Assembly: GCA_963825615.1 (NCBI GenBank)
Contig: CAWGTV010000008.1
Location: 248,001-312,000 of the forward strand
From: JAHEDT01 sp963825615
Lineage (GTDB): Bacteria > Desulfobacterota > Desulfuromonadia > Desulfuromonadales > BM103
DNA: 64,000 bases
Reading direction: 5' to 3'
Below the pieces are notes generated by a model. The model searched no databases. It saw only the letters and a program-made list of their open reading frames with translations, and had not been told where the DNA came from. The number at the start of each line of letters is the position of its first letter. Position 1 is the first letter of the stretch. Both the position numbers and the translations under genes were made by a program. Shown in pieces: positions 28,856 through 37,195 of this stretch.

Positions 28856-30217
28856 ATGAAATCTTTTACTGTGCACACCTTGACACTTCTCTTGGCCGGC
28901 CTGCTCCTGACGGGCCAGGGTTTCGCGGCCATCTCGGCCGACCAGGCAGACCGTCTCGGCAAAGATCTCACCCCCATCGGTGGTGAAAAGGCCGGTAACG
29001 CCGACGGCACCATCCCGGCCTGGGAGGGGGGCATCGCCACGCCGCCGGCCGGCTACGAAAAGGGCAAGCATCATCCCGACCCCTATGCCGCCGACCAGGT
29101 GCTCTTTACCATTACCGCCGACAACATGGGCCAGTACGCCGCGAAACTGACGGTTGGTCAGCAGGCCATGCTTAAGGCTTACCCGACCTACAAGATGAAC
29201 GTCTACCCGACCCACCGCAGCGCCGCGGCGCCACAGCGCATCTATGATGCAACCAAGGCGATCGCGACCACGGCGCAGCTGACCGAAGGCGGCAACGGCG
29301 TGACCGGCGCGGTCATCGGTACCCCTTTCCCGATCCCGCAAACGGGCATTGAGGTCATCTGGAACCACATTCTGCGCTGGCGCGGCAACGCCTTCGAGCG
29401 CAACTTCGGCCTGGCGCCGATGACCCGCGGCGGTGACTACACCATGGTCGAGTTCAACGAGAAAGGGGACTTCCTCTACAACCACGAGGGGATGACCGAG
29501 CAGAAGCTGAATAACATCATTGCCATGTTCAAACAGGAGATCTTCGCCCCGGCCCGCGTTGCCGGCCGAATCCTGCTGGTTCACGAAACCCTCGACCAGA
29601 ACAAGGAGAACCGCAGCGCCTGGCTGTACAACCCCGGCCAGCGCCGCGTGCGCCGCGCGCCCAACGTGGCCTTCGACAATCCCAAGGAAGGCGGCGACGG
29701 CCTGACCACCAGTGATACGGTCGACATGTACAACGGCAGCCCCGAGCGCTACAACTGGGAACTGGTCGGCAAGAAGGAGATCTACGTCCCCTACAACAGC
29801 TACCTGCTGAACAGCGAGAAGCTCAAGTATAAGGACATCCTCACGCCGCTGCACCTGAACCCGGACTACCTGCGCTACGAGTTGCACCGGGTCTGGGTGG
29901 TCGAAGCGACCCTCAAGGAAGGCATGCGCCATATCTACAAGAAGCGCACCTTCTACATTGACGAGGATTCCTGGCAGATCCTGGCCATGGACCAATACGA
30001 CAACCGCGACCAGCTCTGGCGGGTTTCCGAAGGGCACTGCATCAACTACTATGAAGTGCCGACCTTCTGGTCCGCCGTCGAGGCGCACTACGACCTGCAA
30101 TCGGGTCGCTACATTGCCATCAACCTGACCAACGAGCAGGCACCGTATAATTTTGACGTCAAGTTCGACGCCAAGGAGTTTACCCCGGCGGACCTGCGGC
30201 GTTCCGGCAAGCGTTAA
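28856..30217 (+). CDS. DUF1329 family periplasmic/outer-membrane lipid-binding-like protein
   Basis: A 453-residue exported protein with signal peptide (LTLLLAGLLLTGQGFAAI). Conserved DUF1329 blocks include KDLTPIGGEKAGNADGTIP, WRGNAFERNFG, AWLYNPGQRRVRRAPNVAFD and FYIDEDSWQILAMDQYD. The family is, to my recollection, related to LolA/LolB-type lipoprotein carriers; this should be checked. It follows the DUF1302 gene by 20 bp with a strong AAGGAGGGAG site; the two families almost always occur together. A strong terminator follows its stop. Confidence 0.9.
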   Translation: MKSFTVHTLTLLLAGLLLTGQGFAAISADQADRLGKDLTPIGGEKAGNADGTIPAWEGGIATPPAGYEKGKHHPDPYAADQVLFTITADNMGQYAAKLTVGQQAMLKAYPTYKMNVYPTHRSAAAPQRIYDATKAIATTAQLTEGGNGVTGAVIGTPFPIPQTGIEVIWNHILRWRGNAFERNFGLAPMTRGGDYTMVEFNEKGDFLYNHEGMTEQKLNNIIAMFKQEIFAPARVAGRILLVHETLDQNKENRSAWLYNPGQRRVRRAPNVAFDNPKEGGDGLTTSDTVDMYNGSPERYNWELVGKKEIYVPYNSYLLNSEKLKYKDILTPLHLNPDYLRYELHRVWVVEATLKEGMRHIYKKRTFYIDEDSWQILAMDQYDNRDQLWRVSEGHCINYYEVPTFWSAVEAHYDLQSGRYIAINLTNEQAPYNFDVKFDAKEFTPADLRRSGKR

Positions 30218-30236
30218 TCGCGAGTATCGTTAACAG

Positions 30237-30264
30237 AAACGGCCGGGCCTAGGCCCGGCCGTTT
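30237..30264 (+). terminator. Intra-cassette rho-independent terminator
   Basis: A perfect 28-base palindrome (AAACGGCCGGGCC-TA-GGCCCGGCCGTTT) followed by one more T. It lies between the DUF1329 gene and the Ycf48-like gene, so it should reduce read-through and lower expression of the inner-membrane and cytosolic members relative to the two barrel-side genes. Confidence 0.8.
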
Positions 30265-30283
30265 TGCCTTGAATGGACTTTGC

Positions 30284-31354
30284 GTGCACGACCTCTTCTC
30301 AACATCACTTTCTCTGTACCTGCGCCCGGCCCTGCTTGCAGGATTGTTCCTTTTCGCCCTGATTCTCCCCGCCGCTCCTTGCGACGTTTTGGCCGCAGAC
30401 AGCCAGATCATGCCGCTGGCCGAGAAATCCCTGCTCCTCGACGGCCAGGTCATCGGTGACAGGATCATCGTGGTCGGCGAACGCGGGCATATCCTGATTT
30501 CCGAAGATCACGGCGTCTCCTGGCAACAGCAGCAGGTCCCGACGCGCGCCACCCTGACCAGCGTGTTCTTTACCGATTCTGCCAACGGCTGGGCGGCCGG
30601 CCACGACAGCGTGATCCTGCAGACGCATGACGGCGGCCGGCACTGGCAACAGGTCTACGTCGACCTTGAGGATGAACGGCCGATCCTTGACCTCTGGTTC
30701 AGGGACCTGCACCACGGTTATGCGGTTGGCGCCTACGGCCTGTTCCTGATGACCCATGACGGCGGTGAAATGTGGCAGCCGGTCGATTTCAAACCGGCCA
30801 CCCTGACCATCGGTAAAGAGCCGGAGAGGGACCCGTGGCAAGAGGATGCAGATGACGAGGCGTTGGGCATCGATTTCCACCTGAACCAGATCGCCGCGAC
30901 CGACCGGGGACGCGTCTTTATCGCCGCCGAGGCCGGCCATCTATACCGATCCGACGACGGCTGCCGCTCCTGGCTCAGCCTGACGTCCCCCTATGAAGGC
31001 TCCTTTTACGGCACCCTGCCCCTCGACCAGGCCAACGTCATGGCCTTTGGCCTGCGCGGGCACCTGTTCCGCACGGAAGATGCCGGCAGTTCCTGGATTC
31101 CCGTCAACACCGGAGTCCAAGCGACGCTCAACGATGGCCTCCGCCTGAATGACGGACGCATCGTCCTGGCCGGGCTGGCGGGAACACTGTTGATCAGTGC
31201 AGACAACGGCCAGAGCTTTGTGCTCCACGCACAGGCCGACCGCAGCGGCATCGCCAAGGTTCTGCAGGCCGGTGACGGGGCCCTGATCCTGATCGGCGAG
31301 CATGGCGTCAAACGCTTACCCCTGCCCGGTCAAGGGAAGGAGGGCGGAGCATGA
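30284..31354 (+). CDS. Ycf48/HCF136-like beta-propeller protein, exported
   Basis: About 356 residues. An N-terminal signal segment (ALLAGLFLFALILPAAPCDV) precedes a seven-bladed propeller built from BNR-like units, for example ILISEDHGVSWQQQQVP, VILQTHDGGRHWQQV, LFLMTHDGGEMWQPV and LYRSDDGCRSWLSL. Similar proteins in plastids aid photosystem II assembly, but here the context is an exporter cassette, so a chaperone or docking role in the periplasm is more likely. GTG 30284 is the assumed start; TTG 30269 lies just after the terminator hairpin. The stop overlaps the MMPL gene by four bases. Confidence 0.85.
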   Translation: MHDLFSTSLSLYLRPALLAGLFLFALILPAAPCDVLAADSQIMPLAEKSLLLDGQVIGDRIIVVGERGHILISEDHGVSWQQQQVPTRATLTSVFFTDSANGWAAGHDSVILQTHDGGRHWQQVYVDLEDERPILDLWFRDLHHGYAVGAYGLFLMTHDGGEMWQPVDFKPATLTIGKEPERDPWQEDADDEALGIDFHLNQIAATDRGRVFIAAEAGHLYRSDDGCRSWLSLTSPYEGSFYGTLPLDQANVMAFGLRGHLFRTEDAGSSWIPVNTGVQATLNDGLRLNDGRIVLAGLAGTLLISADNGQSFVLHAQADRSGIAKVLQAGDGALILIGEHGVKRLPLPGQGKEGGA

Positions 31355-33669
31355 TCACACGCCTCCTCGACCACATCGAGGACCTGCTGTTCGGCGCACG
31401 CCCCCTGGTGATCGGCCTGTTCGTGATCATCACGATCATCATGGGCTTCGGTCTGACCAACCTGCATGTCGATGCCGGCTTCTCCAAACACCTACCGCTC
31501 CAGCATGAATACATGCAGACCTTCATGGAGTACCGCAACGAATTCGGCGGCGCCAACCGGGTCCTGGTTGCTCTGCGCGCCCGCAACGGCAACATGTTTA
31601 CCGCCGAATTCTTTAACGCCCTGCGCCAAGCGACCGACGAGGTGTTCTTCATCTCCGGCATCGACCGCAGCCGGGTCAGCTCCCTGTTTACCCCGAATGT
31701 CCGCTTTACCGAAGTCGTCGAAGACGGCATTGCCGGCGGCAACGTGGTCCCCGCCGACTTCCAGCCCACCACCGAAGGGCTGGAGACGGTGCGTAAGAAC
31801 ATCCTCAAGTCCGGGATCGTCGGGCGCCTGGTCGCCAACGATTTTTCTGCGGCAATCATCAGTGCCGAACTGATCGAGAGTGATCCGCAGACCGGTGCAA
31901 AGATCGACATCATCGATATCGGCCATCAACTCGAAGCCCTGCGCGAAAAATTCGAGAACGACCAAATCGAGGTGGATATCATCGGTTACGCCAAGGTGAT
32001 TTCCGATCTAGCCGACGGCGCCAAGCGAGTGGTGTTCTTTTTTCTGGTGACCTTCTTCATTACCGGCCTGCTGGTCTACCTCTTCACCCGCTCACACCGG
32101 GTAACGAGCATGGTCGTGGTCTGTTCGCTGATTGCCGTGGTCTGGCAGCTCGGCCTGCTCACTTACCTGGGTTTCGGCATCGACCCGATGGGGATCCTGG
32201 TACCCTTTTTGATTTTTGCCATCGCGGTCAGCCACGGCGTGCAGATGATCACCGCCAACCGGGCCGCGGTCTTTGACGGGGCAGACAGCCTGACCGCCGC
32301 CCGCACAAGTTTCCGCAGCCTGCTCGTCCCCGGCGGCGTCGCCCTGATCTCCGACACCATCGGCTTCATCACCATCATGCTGATCAAGATCGAGGTCATC
32401 CAGCAGATGGCGATCACCGCCAGCCTCGGCGTGGCCACGATCATTTTCACCAACCTGATGCTGCTGCCGATCCTGCTCTCCTACATCGGCTTTCCGGCCG
32501 ATTATCGGCAGCGCCTGCATGAGCGCATAGAGCGCATGGACCGCTTCTGGATGCGCGTGTCCCTGATCGCCAAGCCCTGGCCGGCGGCCGCCCTGATCCT
32601 GGTCGCCAGCCTGTTGATGATCTTCGGCGCCATGCGCGGCAGCGACATCAAGATCGGCGACCTGCACCAGGGGGTGCCCGAACTGCGCCCGACCTCGCGC
32701 TACAACCTCGACAGCAAGGCGATCACCGAACACTTTTCCATCGGTGTCGACATCCTCACGGTCATCGTGGAAACTGTTGCCGACGGCTGCATCGAGTATG
32801 ACATCATGGAGAACATCGACCGCTTTGCCTGGCAGATGGCGAACACACCGGGCGTCCAGTCGGTGATTGCCCTGCCAGGGATCGCCAAGGTCATCAATTC
32901 CGGTTGGAGTGAGGGGGCTCTCAAGTGGCGGGTGTTGCCGCACAACCGCCAGGTGCTGGTTGAGGCGGTGCAGTACATCCCCACCAGCAGCGGCCTGCTC
33001 AACGCCGACTGTTCGGTCATGCCGGTGATGATCTTCACCAGCGACCACAAAGCGGAAACCCTTTCCCGCGTGGTTGAAGCGATCAAGGTATACCAGGCCG
33101 AAAACGGAAACGAGCAGGTCCGGTTCCGGCTGGCAACCGGCAATGTCGGCGTCATGGCGGCCACCAACGAAGAGGTGTCTGCCGCGCAATTCCCGATCCT
33201 CATCTACGTCTTTGCCGCAATCATCATCCTCTGCCTGCTGACCTTCCGCTCACTGCGTGCGACCCTGGCCATCACCCTGCCCCTCGGCCTGGTTTCGCTT
33301 TTGGCCTATGCCCTGATGACCGGACTGGAGATCGGCCTCAAAGTCTCGACCCTGCCGGTCGTCGCCCTCGGTGTCGGCGTCGGCGTCGACTACGGCATCT
33401 ACATTTACAGTCGTTTCCAGTCGCATCTCAATGAAGGGATGACCATCTACCAGGCGTACCACGAAACCCTCAAGGTCACCGGCAGCGGCGTTCTGATCAC
33501 CGGCATCACTCTGGCCATCGGCACCGCCACCTGGATCTTCTCGCCGCTGCAGTTCCAGGTAGACATGGGGATCCTGCTGACTTTCATGTTCCTGCTCAAT
33601 ATGCTCGGCGCACTGCTGCTGCTGCCGGCCCTGGCAAGCTGGCTGCTCAGAATCAGAAAACGCGCCTGA
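31351..33669 (+). CDS. MMPL/RND superfamily exporter
   Basis: A 772-residue RND-type membrane protein with two repeats of one plus five membrane helices and large periplasmic loops after helix 1 (residues about 35-210) and helix 7 (about 430-600). The first half has the sterol-sensing-like stretch VVVCSLIAVVWQLGLLTYLG and LIFAIAVSHGVQMI; the second has ALGVGVGVDYGIYIYSRFQ. It lacks membrane-fusion and TolC partners, as in hydrophobe exporters such as HpnN or mycobacterial MmpL. ATG overlaps the upstream stop as ATGA. Probable lipid or fatty-acid derivative transporter. Confidence 0.92.
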   Translation: MITRLLDHIEDLLFGARPLVIGLFVIITIIMGFGLTNLHVDAGFSKHLPLQHEYMQTFMEYRNEFGGANRVLVALRARNGNMFTAEFFNALRQATDEVFFISGIDRSRVSSLFTPNVRFTEVVEDGIAGGNVVPADFQPTTEGLETVRKNILKSGIVGRLVANDFSAAIISAELIESDPQTGAKIDIIDIGHQLEALREKFENDQIEVDIIGYAKVISDLADGAKRVVFFFLVTFFITGLLVYLFTRSHRVTSMVVVCSLIAVVWQLGLLTYLGFGIDPMGILVPFLIFAIAVSHGVQMITANRAAVFDGADSLTAARTSFRSLLVPGGVALISDTIGFITIMLIKIEVIQQMAITASLGVATIIFTNLMLLPILLSYIGFPADYRQRLHERIERMDRFWMRVSLIAKPWPAAALILVASLLMIFGAMRGSDIKIGDLHQGVPELRPTSRYNLDSKAITEHFSIGVDILTVIVETVADGCIEYDIMENIDRFAWQMANTPGVQSVIALPGIAKVINSGWSEGALKWRVLPHNRQVLVEAVQYIPTSSGLLNADCSVMPVMIFTSDHKAETLSRVVEAIKVYQAENGNEQVRFRLATGNVGVMAATNEEVSAAQFPILIYVFAAIIILCLLTFRSLRATLAITLPLGLVSLLAYALMTGLEIGLKVSTLPVVALGVGVGVDYGIYIYSRFQSHLNEGMTIYQAYHETLKVTGSGVLITGITLAIGTATWIFSPLQFQVDMGILLTFMFLLNMLGALLLLPALASWLLRIRKRA

Positions 33670-33699
33670 GCGCAATCGGACCTCTCTCTGGAGCCACGG

Positions 33700-35616
33700 A
33701 TGGCAACTACCCCTTGCACATGGCAGCCGCGATTCCCGTCGGTGATCGCCGCCATCATGGCGACCTGCCGCAAGCATGGCGACCGCCCGGCCTTCATCTA
33801 CCGGGTCGCCAACCAGGAGTTGACTGTCGATTATGCCAAGCTGCGCGAGGACGTCATTCTCCTGGCCAGGGCCTTTGAAGAACGCAAGGTCGCAGCCGGC
33901 AGCAAGGTCCTGCTCCTCTCCGACAACCGCTACGCCTGGATCGTTACCGACTTGGCCCTCATGGCTCTCGGCGCGGTCAGCGTGCCGCGCGGCAGCGAAA
34001 CCCCGACCCAGGAGCTGGAATACATCCTCAAGCACGCCCGCTGCACCTTCATGGTCATTGAGACCGACACCCTGCTGGCCCGTCACCAGGAGATGCTGAA
34101 CAGCCACAAGGAAGTCAAAACGGTCTTCATCATCGAGGGGACCGGCAAGCACACCCTGTTTAGCCGCATCTATGCCTACAACGATATTCTCGAAGACCCG
34201 ACGCTCAGCGACGCCGATTTCGAGCGCTTCGAGCGCAAGGTGGCTGCGCTCACCCAGGAGGATTTGGTCACCATCATCTACACCTCGGGAACCACCGGCA
34301 ACCCCAAGGGGGTGATGCTGAATCATCGCAACATCCTCTTCAACACCGAAATGCTGCCGCCGATCATCGCCATCTCTGAGCAGGACCTCTGGGTCTCCAT
34401 CCTACCGAGCTGGCACATCTACGAACGTACTCTCGAGCTCCTCGCCCTGACTTGCGGCAGCTGCATCGTCTATTCCTCACTGAAGTACTTTGCCAACGAC
34501 CTGGTGGCTTACAGCCCAACCCTGGTGGCCACGGTACCGCGGCTCTGGGAATCGCTTTACAGCAAAGTGATTGCGGCGGTCATGGCTCGCGGGCCACGCC
34601 CCTACAAAATCTTCACATTGCTGGTCAAGATCTCGATGCGCTTCCGGCAAGCCAGGCGCCAGCTGCAGGGGCACCTCCCCCAGTTCGCCAGGGCCAGCCT
34701 GGCGACCCGCCTGGTGCGCAACCTGCGCGCCGGCTGTGAAGTGCTCGTCCTGGCGCCCCTCTACTGGTTTGCGCAGAAGCGGCTGGCGCCCCTCAAGGAG
34801 AAGTTCGGCGGCCGGCTGCGCATGGCTGTGAGCGGCGGCGGCACCCTCCCGGCCTACCTGGAAAAATGGCTCGACGCCATCGGCATCCGCATCGCCAATG
34901 CTTACGGCATGACCGAATGCGCACCGGCCATCGCCGGGCGCGGCTACAACAGCGAGATATTCGGCACCCTGGGCCGGCCCATCGCCATGACCGAAGTGCG
35001 CGTGGTCGACAGCGAGGGACGGATCGTCGCTCCCGGCGTCGAGGGCGACGTCGAAGTCAGGGGCCCGCAGGTCTTCAGCGGTTACTATGATAATGAGGAG
35101 GAAAACCGCAAGGCCTTTACCGCCGACGGTTTTTTCCATACCGGCGACCTCGGCAAGCTGACCATCGGTGGCGAGTTGGTGTTGACCGGGCGATCAAAAG
35201 AGATCATCGTGCTTGCCAGCGGTGAGAATATCGACCCCTCGCGCATTGAGGGCGCCATCGGCCAGCTGCCCTTCGTCAACGATGCAGTGCTGGTCGGTCA
35301 GGACCGCAAGGGGCTGGCGGCACTGATCGTGCCGGACTGGGACAAGCTCAAGGACTTTATTGCCGAACGCTTCGAGCTGATCACTGACAAGGTCGAGGAC
35401 CTCTACGAGGATCACGCCCTGCGCGAGCGAGTCAAGAACGAAATCAACCGCCTGCTGCAGGCCAAGAACGGCTTCAAGCCTTACGAAAAGCTGCAGAAGA
35501 TCGATTTCCTCAAGCACGAATTCACCGTGGGGGAAGAGTTGACCAACACCTTCAAGAAACGCCGGCACATAATCGAGCGCAAGTACCGGGAGCTGATCGA
35601 CCGTCTGTTTAAGTAA
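33700..35616 (+). CDS. Long-chain acyl-CoA synthetase (AMP-forming)
   Basis: A 638-residue adenylate-forming enzyme of the FadD15/long-chain type. The AMP-binding signature YTSGTTGNPKGVMLNHRN lies near residue 195, the substrate-side NAYGMTECAPAIAGRGYN near 400, FHTGDLGKL near 480, and the long-chain C-terminal stretch NGFKPYEKLQKIDFLKHEF near 590. It has no signal peptide and should act in the cytosol, activating a fatty or other carboxylic acid. It closes the cassette, 30 bp after the MMPL gene, suggesting that the transported molecule is an acid that is activated on entry or synthesised before export. Confidence 0.93.
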   Translation: MATTPCTWQPRFPSVIAAIMATCRKHGDRPAFIYRVANQELTVDYAKLREDVILLARAFEERKVAAGSKVLLLSDNRYAWIVTDLALMALGAVSVPRGSETPTQELEYILKHARCTFMVIETDTLLARHQEMLNSHKEVKTVFIIEGTGKHTLFSRIYAYNDILEDPTLSDADFERFERKVAALTQEDLVTIIYTSGTTGNPKGVMLNHRNILFNTEMLPPIIAISEQDLWVSILPSWHIYERTLELLALTCGSCIVYSSLKYFANDLVAYSPTLVATVPRLWESLYSKVIAAVMARGPRPYKIFTLLVKISMRFRQARRQLQGHLPQFARASLATRLVRNLRAGCEVLVLAPLYWFAQKRLAPLKEKFGGRLRMAVSGGGTLPAYLEKWLDAIGIRIANAYGMTECAPAIAGRGYNSEIFGTLGRPIAMTEVRVVDSEGRIVAPGVEGDVEVRGPQVFSGYYDNEEENRKAFTADGFFHTGDLGKLTIGGELVLTGRSKEIIVLASGENIDPSRIEGAIGQLPFVNDAVLVGQDRKGLAALIVPDWDKLKDFIAERFELITDKVEDLYEDHALRERVKNEINRLLQAKNGFKPYEKLQKIDFLKHEFTVGEELTNTFKKRRHIIERKYRELIDRLFK

Positions 35617-35927
35617 TACTGGGGAAGGTTTATCGACTACCCCTGAAAAAAGGCAAAAAAACGCCCCACAGTCAGGAGGTAGTTGCTGTGGGGCAAGGTT
35701 CTGTCTTCAGGAGGTTTGAAGAAGGTTTTCGAAGGCTCGCCTCTCACAGCAGGCCTTTGATGGTTATGACAATACTGGTTTGTTCAAGCAAAATATACGT
35801 GGGGATTCGTACAATTTCGGTTATTAATCCGCTATATCGACTACGCGAATGCACAGTTACAGCCCTTCTCATGACCAGTGGGCATGCCGCACAAGACCAG
35901 CATCATCGGCTTAACAAGACGATTTCG
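35617..35927. other. Intergenic region between convergent operons
   Basis: About 310 bases that hold the minus-strand terminator at 35652-35694 and no convincing gene. Two AGGAGGT motifs (35674-35680 and about 35708-35714) look like ribosome binding sites but no conserved reading frame follows them. Confidence 0.5.
35652..35694 (-). terminator. Rho-independent terminator, minus strand
   Basis: A 9-bp stem GCCCCACAG (35663-35671) / CTGTGGGGC (35686-35694) with a 14-base loop. On the minus strand it is followed by GTTTTTTTGCCTTTTTT, a good U-tract. It would end transcripts from the DUF1003 gene side, about 230 bases past its stop. Confidence 0.75.
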
Positions 35928-36632
35928 CTATTGTTTTTGCCTCACCTCATTGATCAACTCCATCTGGATTTCCTGGATTTCCACCAGGCGTTCCCACTGG
36001 TGGGAGAGGAGATGATCGATTTTTTGATGCAGGTGCCGGATCTCCAGCTCGGCCTTTAAATTGACCTGGTAGTCCCGCTGGGCATGCAGCCGATCGCGGT
36101 CCTCCTGGCGCCCCTGGCTCATCATGATAATCGGCGCCTGCAGCGCTGCGATGCATGACAGCACCAGGTTCAGCAGGATGAACGGATAAGGATCGAAGGG
36201 CTTGCTGAACAGCAGGATCGTATTGATAAGAATCCAGACCACCAGGATTCCGCCAAAAGTCAGGATGAACCCCCAGCTTCCGGCCAAGGTGGCAAACCGG
36301 TCGGCCATGCGCTGCCCGAAGGTCAGTCCGGCGAGATGCTCGGCATCGGGATTTCTGGACAAAATCTCCTGCTGTCGGAGGCTCTCGATGACTTCCCGAT
36401 CGAGGGTCGTGATTTCACCTTTTTCCTCTTGGAGCAACCGCTGCACGTACTTGTGTCGATAGTTCTGCAGGTCCTGTGTGCAAATCCAGCCCTCCTCGGA
36501 CCAGGTCGCCAAATCCTGGCGGATCAGTTCGGCGACCAGGGGCCGGACGAACACGCCGCGGTGCAGATCGCCGCGCTTGTCGCAGCCGCAGATCTGGCAG
36601 GACGGTTTGCTTTGCAGAGGCTTCTTGTTCAT
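35928..36632 (-). CDS. DUF1003 domain membrane protein
   Basis: A 234-residue protein. The N-terminus has a Cys-containing segment (SCQICGCDKRGDLHRG) and the DUF1003 core covers residues about 115-215: FGQRMADRFATLAGSWGFI, two membrane helices (LTFGGILVVWILINTILLF and YPFILLNLVLSCIAALQAPI), then MMSQGRQEDRDRL and a helical tail. Function of the family is not known; it may be a small ion-channel-like or stress membrane protein. It precedes the convergent terminator and follows a channel-like gene on the same strand. Confidence 0.88.
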   Translation of the reverse strand: MNKKPLQSKPSCQICGCDKRGDLHRGVFVRPLVAELIRQDLATWSEEGWICTQDLQNYRHKYVQRLLQEEKGEITTLDREVIESLRQQEILSRNPDAEHLAGLTFGQRMADRFATLAGSWGFILTFGGILVVWILINTILLFSKPFDPYPFILLNLVLSCIAALQAPIIMMSQGRQEDRDRLHAQRDYQVNLKAELEIRHLHQKIDHLLSHQWERLVEIQEIQMELINEVRQKQ

Positions 36633-36720
36633 CGGGAATGCTCCTGTTCAGGTTATTCGGATAATGGCTCCAGGGGTTCAGCCTTGGTCAGAGCTTCGTA
36701 AAGCAGGATTACGTTGGTCG

Positions 36721-37110
36721 TTAGCCATTTTCATTCAGATCTTCAACGTCAAAGTGGAACATATGCAGCAAACGATGCACCAGCGGGGCGAAGATCAAGC
36801 CCGTCACGACCAGGAAGACCAACCCTGAAAACAGCGCATAGGTACCGGCAAACAGCTTTCTGGCATCGGTCTGCAGCGTGTTGACCGGCCCCATTCCGCC
36901 CAAAATCATCGCTGAATTAAGATAGGCATCCAGCCAGGATTGCCCTTCCAGTTCATGGTATCCCAGCATGCCGCCACCCAAAGCAGCCAGGACCAGGCCT
37001 GCCGCTACGCAAAAGTATGAGCCGAAGCGTCTGATGAAGGCCCTCGTGGACAGAAGTGGCTGTCGTCTATGTTCAAGACCCCTGGGAATCTCCCTGCTTT
37101 TACCTGTCAT
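36721..37110 (-). CDS. Two-helix membrane protein resembling a K+ channel pore module
   Basis: A 129-residue protein with helix 1 at residues about 30-50 (FCVAAGLVLAALGGGMLGYH), a re-entrant-like amphipathic segment (SWLDAYLNSAMILGGMGPV) and helix 2 (LFAGTYALFSGLVFLVVTGLIFAPLVHRLL). The order helix-pore loop-helix is that of two-TM potassium channels, but the selectivity filter TVGYGD is replaced by GGMGPV. No regulatory domain is attached. Either a channel-derived protein with another function or a channel of unusual selectivity. Confidence 0.7.
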   Translation of the reverse strand: MTGKSREIPRGLEHRRQPLLSTRAFIRRFGSYFCVAAGLVLAALGGGMLGYHELEGQSWLDAYLNSAMILGGMGPVNTLQTDARKLFAGTYALFSGLVFLVVTGLIFAPLVHRLLHMFHFDVEDLNENG

Positions 37111-37195
37111 GTCTGTTCCTTACACGAAAATAGTGGAAATAACCATCCGTATGGTAAACAGCAGCCCGGCTGAATGTCGTCACTTTTAAAGCTGT

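Noticed and set aside
35674..35720. Short gene behind the AGGAGGT sites in the 35.7 kb gap
   Set aside because: The frame that follows changes character and runs antisense into the DUF1003 gene; no conserved product.
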